In this document: positions 5,727-11,283 of the stretch, in pieces
Layout of the letters: every line of letters starts with the position of its first letter
Position numbering within the stretch: position 1 is the stretch's first letter
Notes under the pieces: model-generated
Told to the model about the DNA's origin: nothing
The model's database searches: none
Seen by the model: the letters and a program-made list of their open reading frames with translations, nothing else
Made by a program: the position numbers and the translations under genes
Assembly: GCA_902493595.1 (NCBI GenBank)
Contig: CABUPU010000018.1
Span: 1-11,283, forward strand
Length of the DNA: 11,283 nt
DNA from: an uncultured Mycoplasma sp.
Lineage (GTDB): Bacteria; Bacillota_I; Bacilli_A; RF39; UBA660
Direction: 5' to 3'

Positions 5727-6605
5727 ATGGATAAAGAAAATAAAATAATAATTATTTTGATATTAGTTATATGTTTATTAATAGGAAGTTTAAATAAAAG
5801 TACTTCCTATTTTTTTAATAATGAAACAAAAAATATTGTTATAAAACAAACTTCTGATCCAATGGAGGATTATTTAATCGGAGTAATTGCTTGTGAAATG
5901 CCAGCATCATTTAATGAAGAATCATTAAAAAGCCAAGCAATTGCTTCGAGAACATATGCGTACTTTCTAAAAAGCAAAAATATAAAGCCGACTAATGATA
6001 CTAGAACTCAATGTTTAATTACCAAAGAAAAAATGAAAAGTATTTGGAAAGAAGATTATGATTTTTATTATAATAAAATAAAATCTGCGGTAGAAAGTAC
6101 TAAAAATTTAGTATTAAAATATGATGGAAAGATAATTCCTGCATATTATTTTTCAATGAGTAATGGCTATACCGAAAATAGCACATCTGTATTTAGTGAA
6201 AGTTATCCTTATTTACAAAGTGTTTCTTCAGAATATGAAAAAGAAAATATAAATTTTGAAAAAGAAGTAACAATTTCAAAAGAGGAATTTTGTAAAAAAT
6301 TAGAAATAACTTGTAATGATATAATTATAAGTAATGTAAAAAGAAATAGTACAAATAGAGTTGAAAGTATTATAATTAATGGGAAAAAATTTACCGGTAT
6401 TGAAGTTAGAAAAACACTTGGACTTCGTTCTACTGATTTTGTTATAAAATTAAATGAAAAAGATATAAATATTACAACATATGGTTATGGACATGGAGTT
6501 GGAATGAGTCAATATGGTGCTAATTATTTAGCAAATCAAGGGTTTAATTATGAATATATATTAAAATATTATTATAAAGATGTAATTATTTCTAGTATAA
6601 ATTAA
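5727..6605 (+). CDS. spoIID: Stage II sporulation protein D, SpoIID/LytB-type peptidoglycan lytic transglycosylase
   Basis: 292-aa membrane-anchored enzyme that, in sporulating Firmicutes, cuts glycan strands stripped by SpoIIP while the mother-cell membrane engulfs the forespore. One N-terminal membrane segment (about 7-22) is followed by the SpoIID domain. The conserved block MEDYLIGVIACEMPASF (46-62) contains the catalytic Glu E57, and SQAIASRTYAY follows. Further blocks are SNGYTENSTSVF (145-156), where no Cys-based zinc site is evident, and the C-terminal TYGYGHGVGMSQYGA (251-265). The ATG at 5727 has AAGGA 4 nt upstream; an in-frame TTG at 5706 inside the preceding gene has none. It is 7 nt after the DUF1146 gene and 34 nt before spoIIQ. 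The length is somewhat short for the family but all signature blocks are present. Confidence 0.93.
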   Translation: MDKENKIIIILILVICLLIGSLNKSTSYFFNNETKNIVIKQTSDPMEDYLIGVIACEMPASFNEESLKSQAIASRTYAYFLKSKNIKPTNDTRTQCLITKEKMKSIWKEDYDFYYNKIKSAVESTKNLVLKYDGKIIPAYYFSMSNGYTENSTSVFSESYPYLQSVSSEYEKENINFEKEVTISKEEFCKKLEITCNDIIISNVKRNSTNRVESIIINGKKFTGIEVRKTLGLRSTDFVIKLNEKDINITTYGYGHGVGMSQYGANYLANQGFNYEYILKYYYKDVIISSIN

Positions 6606-6639
6606 TTTTTTTTGTTCATACTTTTTATAGGAGGAATGA

Positions 6640-7266
6640 ATGAAGAAAATGAAGTTAAGAAAATATGTGTTACCAACAATTTATGTGCTTATAATACTTG
6701 TTACTTTTTTAAGTGTATCACTTATTAATAACCATCTTTTAAAAAATGTTACAAATTATAACTATTCTAAATCAATTATGAAAGATGTAACTGAGAATGT
6801 TTTAAGTGAAATATTACCAGATAAATTTGAAAGACCATATTTAAGTGAAAATGTAAAATTATTATCAGGTTTTTATAGTAAAGATTATGATGATGAATCA
6901 CAAAAAAATTCTTTAATAGTTTATCAAAATACTTATATGCCCTCATCTGGAACATTTTATGCATCTCAAGATGAGTTTGATGTAGTAAGTGTTTATGATG
7001 GCAAAGTAAAAAGCATTAAAAAAGATGAAATGCTCGGAGATACTGTGGAAGTGCAGCATTCAGATAACTTAACAACAATTTATTATTCTTTAAAAGATGT
7101 TACTGTAAGAGAAAATGATGATATCAAAAAAGGTACAATTATTGGTAAGGCTACCTCAAATAACTTGGTAACAGATAAAAATGTACTATTTATCGAAGTA
7201 TATTTAAAAGGTAAACAAATAGATCCTGAAAAATTTTATGAATTAAATCCAAATGAAGTCAAATAA
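6640..7266 (+). CDS. spoIIQ: SpoIIQ-like LytM/M23-fold protein lacking metal ligands
   Basis: 208-aa protein with an N-terminal membrane helix (about 9-28) and an external LytM/M23 domain (about 95-200). In the related family, forespore SpoIIQ pairs with SpoIIIAH across the intermembrane space to hold the engulfing membrane and form a channel. The fold signature is visible (VVSVYDGKVKSI, the Y-x-x-L strand, KKGTIIGKA, EVYLKGKQIDPEKF), but the zinc residues are gone: no HxxxD near 104-114, YYSL (148-151) in place of YxHL, and LFIEV (183-187) in place of LHFEV. It should therefore be non-enzymatic, like a scaffold. The start ATG 6640 has AGGAGG at 6629-6634; an out-of-frame ATG at 6636 is discarded. 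The immediate spoIID context supports the SpoIIQ assignment over a generic M23 protein. It overlaps the next gene by 14 nt. Confidence 0.85.
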   Translation: MKKMKLRKYVLPTIYVLIILVTFLSVSLINNHLLKNVTNYNYSKSIMKDVTENVLSEILPDKFERPYLSENVKLLSGFYSKDYDDESQKNSLIVYQNTYMPSSGTFYASQDEFDVVSVYDGKVKSIKKDEMLGDTVEVQHSDNLTTIYYSLKDVTVRENDDIKKGTIIGKATSNNLVTDKNVLFIEVYLKGKQIDPEKFYELNPNEVK

Positions 7267-7819
7267 TATAATATATTTTTATGAGAATAATGTTATAGTA
7301 AGATTTAATGATAATATTTATTATTTAAAATTAAATGAAAATATTCTTAACAATGGAATAATCTTAAATAAAGATAAGTTTATAAAAGAATATAATGAAT
7401 TTACCAAAGAAAACAAGTTAAAAAAAATTATTAATAATAAAATGATAGTTATAATTCAAAGCAACATATCAGTAAATGATATTAAGATGTTATCGATTAT
7501 TTTCGAAGAACTTGGAATTAAAATTATAAAAATTATAAAAGATATTACATTACTTAATGTAAGAAAAAATAAAGCTTATCTAATTGGTGATAATAATTTA
7601 AGGTTATATTTTATAAATAAATATAACAAAAAAGTAACAATAAATATGAATACATCCCAAATTAGTTATAATGATATTATTTCTATAATTCAAAATCATA
7701 TTAAAGAAAGTTTATTTATATTAAGTAGTAATGATGACCTTATTAATAAATTATTAAAAAACAAATCTTATTATTTAATAAATAATTACATAAAATTTAT
7801 ATTTGATGAAATAGGTTAA
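7253..7819 (+). CDS. Unknown protein resembling a reduced MreB/Mbl actin-like ATPase
   Basis: No confident family match. The 188-aa protein is soluble, extremely rich in I, N and K, and made of alternating beta/alpha segments. Read against MreB/Mbl, the order of landmarks agrees: NGIILNKDKFIKEYNEF (34-50) with the DGVIADF...-helix region, MIVIIQSNIS (64-73) with the RVVICVPSG strand, IFEELGIKIIKIIKDI (83-98) with EAGAREVYLIEEP, AYLIGDNNLRLYFI (108-121) with the DIGGGTT phosphate strand, and LFILSSNDDLINKLL (154-168) with ILTGGG. All glycine-rich nucleotide motifs are lost and it is just over half MreB length, so ATP binding is doubtful. It overlaps spoIIQ by 14 nt with a poor ribosome binding site. 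In many Bacillaceae spoIIID-mbl follows spoIIQ, which suits an Mbl-derived remnant. This homology is inference. Confidence 0.6.
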   Translation: MKSNNIIYFYENNVIVRFNDNIYYLKLNENILNNGIILNKDKFIKEYNEFTKENKLKKIINNKMIVIIQSNISVNDIKMLSIIFEELGIKIIKIIKDITLLNVRKNKAYLIGDNNLRLYFINKYNKKVTINMNTSQISYNDIISIIQNHIKESLFILSSNDDLINKLLKNKSYYLINNYIKFIFDEIG

Positions 7820-7878
7820 TTACTTGTCATATAAAGTAAATACACCGATAAATGTCGATTTTTGTATTTCGATTTAAA

Positions 7879-7906
7879 TTGATACAGTATAAAACTTGTG
7901 TTAAAT
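7879..7906 (+). promoter_or_regulatory. Possible promoter of the cold-shock gene
   Basis: TTGATA (7879-7884) with a 16-nt spacer to TTAAAT (7901-7906). Predicted leader about 17 nt. The -10 match is modest, and TTGTCA at 7824-7829 is an alternative -35 for a longer leader. The gap 7820-7929 otherwise holds only a weak 7-bp inverted repeat (AAATACA 7838-7844 with TGTATTT 7863-7869). Confidence 0.35.
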
Positions 7907-7929
7907 TTAAATAGAAGGAAGGTGTAAAA

Positions 7930-8142
7930 ATGAAAGGACAAGTTAAATGGTTCAATAATGAGAAAGGGTATGGTTTTATCCATTGTGATAATTTATCAGA
8001 TATTTTTGTTCATTATTCAGTAATCAAAAAAGATGGATATCGTTCATTAAATGAAGGAGATATTGTAAGTTTTAGACTTATTGAAACATCAAAAGGTTTA
8101 CAAGCAAAAGATGTAGAAACCTTAAATTTAACTACTGTATAG
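7930..8142 (+). CDS. csp: Cold-shock domain protein (CspA family)
   Basis: 70-aa single-stranded nucleic acid-binding protein of the cold-shock family, a five-stranded OB fold that melts RNA structure. The start MKGQVKWFNNEKGYGFI carries the conserved KWFN and the RNP1 motif KGYGFI; DIFVHYS is RNP2. Length is normal for the family (65-75 aa). AAGGAAGG (7915-7922) lies 7 nt before the ATG. It is a single-gene unit ending in a strong terminator that contains its own stop codon. The family is certain, but which numbered paralogue (CspA, B, C or D) cannot be told, and cold induction is not shown by the sequence. Confidence 0.95.
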   Translation: MKGQVKWFNNEKGYGFIHCDNLSDIFVHYSVIKKDGYRSLNEGDIVSFRLIETSKGLQAKDVETLNLTTV

Positions 8143-8154
8143 TAGTTTTTTTTT
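8130..8154 (+). terminator. Intrinsic terminator of the cold-shock gene
   Basis: AACTACT (8130-8136) pairs perfectly with AGTAGTT (8141-8147) around GTAT, followed by T residues through 8154. The csp stop codon TAG (8140-8142) is inside the hairpin. Confidence 0.85.
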
Positions 8155-8162
8155 ATAAAATG

Positions 8163-8171
8163 TGTTATTAT
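8163..8171 (+). promoter_or_regulatory. Possible extended -10 of hpf
   Basis: TG at 8163-8164, one base, then TATTAT (8166-8171). No -35 box is visible in the preceding T-run. Transcription would start almost at the ribosome binding site (8178), giving an unusually short leader, so this is tentative; read-through from csp is the alternative. Confidence 0.3.
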
Positions 8172-8186
8172 CATTATAGGAGAGTG

Positions 8187-8723
8187 ATGAATTTGAAAAT
8201 AAGTATAAGAGGAGATAAGATTGTAGTTACTAAAGCAATTAAAGATTATTTACATGAGAAATTAGAGAGATTAAACAAATATTTTAAGAATAGTGAAGAT
8301 ATAAAATGTAATGTAATTATAAGAGTTAAAAATAATCTTCAGACTGTTGAAGTTTCAATACCTACCTCTAAGTTTAATATTAGATGTGAAGAAGGTAGTG
8401 ATAATTTATATGCTTCAATAGATATGATTATTGATAAACTTGAAAGAATGATTAGAAAAAATAAAACAAGACTAAATAATCATTATAAAAATGTTCCTTC
8501 ATTTGAAATGAATTTAGAATATGAAGAAACATTAAATGAAGAACCAGATAAAATTATTAAAAGAAAAACCCTTGATACAAAACCAATGGATGAAGATGAA
8601 GCAATAATGCAAATGGAACTTTTAAATCACGATTTCTTTACATTTAAAAACATTAATGAAGAATGTGTTTCTGTTTTATATAAGAGAAAAGATGGTTCTT
8701 TAGGTATTATTAATGTTAAATAG
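8187..8723 (+). CDS. hpf: Long-form ribosome hibernation promoting factor (HPF)
   Basis: 178-aa protein that binds the decoding region of the 30S subunit and pairs ribosomes into inactive 100S dimers in stress or stationary phase. It has two domains: an N-terminal S30Ae/RaiA domain (about 1-100, starting KISIRGDKIVVTKAIKDYL) and a C-terminal dimerisation domain (about 125-178, KRKTLDTKPMDEDEAIMQMELLNHDFF) joined by an acidic linker. The second domain makes it the long form typical of Firmicutes. The ATG at 8187 is only 4 nt after AGGAG (8178-8182); a TTG at 8193, 10 nt away, is an equally plausible start. An upstream in-frame ATG at 8160 would precede the ribosome binding site and is dismissed. 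The hpf-secA neighbourhood is the same as yvyD-secA in B. subtilis. Confidence 0.95.
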   Translation: MNLKISIRGDKIVVTKAIKDYLHEKLERLNKYFKNSEDIKCNVIIRVKNNLQTVEVSIPTSKFNIRCEEGSDNLYASIDMIIDKLERMIRKNKTRLNNHYKNVPSFEMNLEYEETLNEEPDKIIKRKTLDTKPMDEDEAIMQMELLNHDFFTFKNINEECVSVLYKRKDGSLGIINVK

Positions 8724-8741
8724 GCTTTTAGCCTTTTTTTT
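8722..8741 (+). terminator. Intrinsic terminator of hpf
   Basis: AGGCT (8722-8726) pairs with AGCCT (8730-8734) around TTT, followed by T residues through 8741. It is short but one of the few GC-rich stems in the window. The hpf stop codon TAG (8721-8723) overlaps its left arm. Confidence 0.75.
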
Positions 8742-8753
8742 ATGGAAGTTATT

Positions 8754-8762
8754 TGATATAAT
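8754..8762 (+). promoter_or_regulatory. Extended -10 promoter of secA
   Basis: TGATATAAT (8754-8762) identical to the boxes before rpmE and rpiB. The -35 region falls in the terminator T-run and has no match. Predicted start near 8769, about 15 nt before the secA ATG. Confidence 0.5.
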
Positions 8763-8783
8763 TTATCTTGAAGGTGAATGTAT

Positions 8784-11270
8784 ATGGGAATATTAAAAAA
8801 ATTATTAGACAGCGAATATAAAGAATTAAAAAGGTTTGACAAATTAGCAGATGAAATTATCTCTTTAGAAGATTCTATGGCTAATTTAAAGGATGAAGAC
8901 TTTAAAAATAAAACAAATGAATTTAAAGAAAGACTTTCTAAAGGTGAAACTTTAGATGATATTTTAGTACAGGCTTTTGCTCTTGCTAGAGAAGCCTGTT
9001 ATAGAGGTATAGGTGAAAAACCTTTTAAAGTTCAAATTATAGGTGGACTTGCTATTCATTATGGTAATATAGCAGAAATGAAAACTGGTGAAGGTAAAAC
9101 ACTTACTACAGTACTTCCTGCTTATGTAAATTCTTTAACTGGCAAAGGAGTACATGTTGTTACAACAAATGAATATCTATCTGATAGAAATGCTAATTGG
9201 ATGAAACCAATTTATGATCTTTTGGGAGTAAGTGTTGGTGTAAACCTTCGTGATATGACTCCAAAAGAAAAACAAGATGTTTATAACTGCGATATTACAT
9301 ATTCAACAAACAATGAAATTGGTTTTGATTATTTAAGAGATAATATGGTTGTAAATAAGGAAGATAGAGTACAAAGACCTTTAAACTACTGTATTATTGA
9401 TGAAGTTGATAGTATTTTGATTGATGAAGCAAGAACTCCTCTTATTATAAGTGGTGGAAAAGCTAATTCAAATAGTCTTTATATTGAAGCAAATAGGGCG
9501 GTTAAAAATTTAAAAGAGGATGAAGACTATACTGTTGATTTAAAAACTAAAAGTGTTTCTCTTACTGAAGAGGGAAGTAAAAAAATTGAAAAAATATTAA
9601 ATATTAAAAATCTATATGATATTGATAATGCTGGCCTTGTACATCATTTAAATCAGGCTTTAAAGGCAAATTATGCTTTTGCAAAAGATGTTGATTATGT
9701 TGTTTCTGATGGACAGGTTATAATAGTAGATCAATTTACAGGAAGACTTATGCAAGGAAGACAATATTCCGATGGTCTTCATCAAGCAATTGAGGCTAAA
9801 GAAGGAGTAACAATTAATGTTGAAACTAAAACAATGGCCACAATAACATTCCAAAATTTATTTAGAATGTATAATAAATTATCAGGTATGACTGGTACAG
9901 CAAAAACTGAAGAAGAGGAATTTAGAAATATTTATAATATGTATGTAATATGTATTCCTACAAATAAGCCTGTAATTCGTGAAGATTTAGCAGACCTTGT
10001 ATATGCCACAGAAAAAGGTAAATATAAAGCAATTATAAATACTGTTAAAGAAATTCATTCAAAAGGACAACCAATCCTTATTGGTACAATTTCTGTTGAA
10101 TCAAATGAACATTTAAGTGGACTTTTGAAAAAGGCTGGTCTTCCTCACGAAGTATTAAATGCAAAAAATCACGAAAGAGAGGCAGAAATAATTGCTAAAG
10201 CCGGAGAAAAAGGTGCAATAACTCTTGCTACAAATATGGCAGGTCGTGGTACAGATATTAAGCTTGGCGAAGGTGTTAAAGAACTAGGCGGTTTATGTGT
10301 AATTGGTACTGAAAGACATGAATCTCGAAGAATAGATAATCAGCTTCGTGGTAGAGCAGGTCGTCAAGGAGATCCAGGAATGAGTCAATTCTTTGTTTCT
10401 TTCGAAGATGATTTAATGCGTAGATTTGGTACTGATAAAATTAAAATGATGCTTCAATCTTTTGGTGTTGATGATGATATGGCAATTCGTAGTAAGGCTC
10501 TTACTAAAAGTATTGAAACAGCTCAAAAGAGAGTTGAGGGTAATAACTATGATATAAGAAAGAGTCTTCTTGATTATGATAATGTTTTAAATGAACAAAG
10601 AGAAATTATTTATAATAAGAGAAATGAAATTATTGATAATGAATCAATATCACAAACAGTTATAGATACTTTTAAAGAAACAATTGATGTTTTATGTGAA
10701 AATCATATTGCTCCTGAAGGACATTTAACTGAAAATGATAAATCTGAGATAGTAGAGTATGTTAATACAAACTTCTTAAAAAAACAAAATCTTAAAGTCG
10801 AAGATATAATTGATTTAAAAGATAAGGATGTTCCAGAATATATTTCTTCTCTTGTTATTAAAGATTATGAAGAAAAAGTAAAAGGACTTCCAGTAAGAAA
10901 TGAATTTGAAAGAGCAATATCACTTAGAGTAATTGATTCAAACTGGGTTGAACATATGAATACTATGGAACATTTAAAAGAGGGTATTGGTCTTCGTGGC
11001 TATAGTCAAACAAATCCAGTACAAGCATATACAATGGAAGGTTTTGAATTATTTGATAAATTATTAGATAAGATTGATAATGATATATCAGTATTTCTTT
11101 TAAAAGCAGAAATTAGACAAAATACTGAAATGAAACAAACTATTAAAGGAAGTGCCAATGATGGTAAAGAAAAAATTAAGAGTACTCCGAAAAAAGTTAC
11201 TAAAATAGGTAGAAACGATCCATGTCCTTGTGGAAGTGGTAAGAAGTACAAACAGTGCTGTGGCAAATAG
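8784..11270 (+). CDS. secA: Preprotein translocase ATPase SecA
   Basis: 828-aa motor ATPase that drives unfolded preproteins through the SecYEG channel. All regions are present: Walker A MKTGEGKT (99-106), DEVD Walker B (206-209) followed by the family stretch SILIDEARTPLIISG, the preprotein cross-linking region, the second nucleotide-binding fold with ATNMAGRGTDIKLGEGV and LRGRAGRQGDPG, the scaffold and wing segments, and a C-terminal zinc tail with C814, C816, C825 and C826 (NDPCPCGSGKKYKQCC). The tail normally binds SecB or ribosomes and phospholipid. The length is normal for a Firmicute. ATG 8784 is preferred because AAGG (8771-8774) is 9 nt away; the in-frame ATG at 8778 is too close. 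prfB commonly follows secA in Firmicutes but would lie past the window end. Confidence 0.98.
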   Translation: MGILKKLLDSEYKELKRFDKLADEIISLEDSMANLKDEDFKNKTNEFKERLSKGETLDDILVQAFALAREACYRGIGEKPFKVQIIGGLAIHYGNIAEMKTGEGKTLTTVLPAYVNSLTGKGVHVVTTNEYLSDRNANWMKPIYDLLGVSVGVNLRDMTPKEKQDVYNCDITYSTNNEIGFDYLRDNMVVNKEDRVQRPLNYCIIDEVDSILIDEARTPLIISGGKANSNSLYIEANRAVKNLKEDEDYTVDLKTKSVSLTEEGSKKIEKILNIKNLYDIDNAGLVHHLNQALKANYAFAKDVDYVVSDGQVIIVDQFTGRLMQGRQYSDGLHQAIEAKEGVTINVETKTMATITFQNLFRMYNKLSGMTGTAKTEEEEFRNIYNMYVICIPTNKPVIREDLADLVYATEKGKYKAIINTVKEIHSKGQPILIGTISVESNEHLSGLLKKAGLPHEVLNAKNHEREAEIIAKAGEKGAITLATNMAGRGTDIKLGEGVKELGGLCVIGTERHESRRIDNQLRGRAGRQGDPGMSQFFVSFEDDLMRRFGTDKIKMMLQSFGVDDDMAIRSKALTKSIETAQKRVEGNNYDIRKSLLDYDNVLNEQREIIYNKRNEIIDNESISQTVIDTFKETIDVLCENHIAPEGHLTENDKSEIVEYVNTNFLKKQNLKVEDIIDLKDKDVPEYISSLVIKDYEEKVKGLPVRNEFERAISLRVIDSNWVEHMNTMEHLKEGIGLRGYSQTNPVQAYTMEGFELFDKLLDKIDNDISVFLLKAEIRQNTEMKQTIKGSANDGKEKIKSTPKKVTKIGRNDPCPCGSGKKYKQCCGK

Positions 11271-11283
11271 CCCATAAAATAAG

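Noticed and set aside
6595..6622. Sporulation sigma-factor-like promoter (GTATA and CATACT) ahead of spoIIQ
   Set aside because: Spacing does not fit sigma-E or sigma-F consensus well and the intervening sequence is mostly T; matches this loose are frequent in such AT-rich DNA.
7838..7869. Inverted repeat AAATACA/TGTATTT between the actin-like gene and csp as a terminator or thermosensor
   Set aside because: A 7-bp AT-rich stem with an 18-nt loop and no T-run; too weak to call.

Overview
The window looks like chromosomal DNA of a very AT-rich, low-G+C Firmicute (Bacilli-like), and the compact operons and short leaders suggest a small genome. The lineage evidence is a zinc-type bL31, a long-form HPF, SpoIID and SpoIIQ homologues, a DUF1146 protein and an hpf-secA pair. 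An uncultured gut lineage of the Erysipelotrichales/RF39 kind would fit, but that is inference. Trp is TGG throughout and TGA serves as stop, so the standard bacterial code fits.

Left end (1-1680): the start of a leftward MazG/PRA-PH-like pyrophosphohydrolase gene, cut by the window edge, followed by a complete leftward IS30-family insertion sequence. Its DDE transposase appears intact. It sits between the pyrophosphohydrolase gene and a rightward promoter.

Centre (1686-7819), all rightward: two overlapping genes for soluble coiled-coil proteins of unknown function that look like paralogues; murA (first step of peptidoglycan precursor synthesis) overlapping a membrane-anchored protein that resembles a catalytically dead SGNH hydrolase; rpmE; then an apparent operon rpiB - DUF1146 gene - spoIID - spoIIQ - a short protein that resembles a stripped-down MreB/Mbl actin. 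The order murA, rpmE, rpiB, DUF1146, spoIID, spoIIQ, mbl-like matches the order along the Bacillus subtilis-type chromosome with much of the intervening material (rho, prfA, atp operon and others) absent. SpoIID and SpoIIQ belong to the engulfment machinery of sporulation, so the organism either sporulates or keeps relics of it.

Right end (7930-11283): a cold-shock protein gene, the ribosome hibernation factor gene hpf and a complete secA. Each of the first two genes ends in an intrinsic terminator that includes its own stop codon, and the next promoter follows closely. Promoters in the window are mostly strong -10 boxes, several reading TGATATAAT, placed so close to the ribosome binding site that leaders of only about 15-30 nt are predicted.

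No tRNA, rRNA, CRISPR array or stretch over 300 bases without a gene was found.
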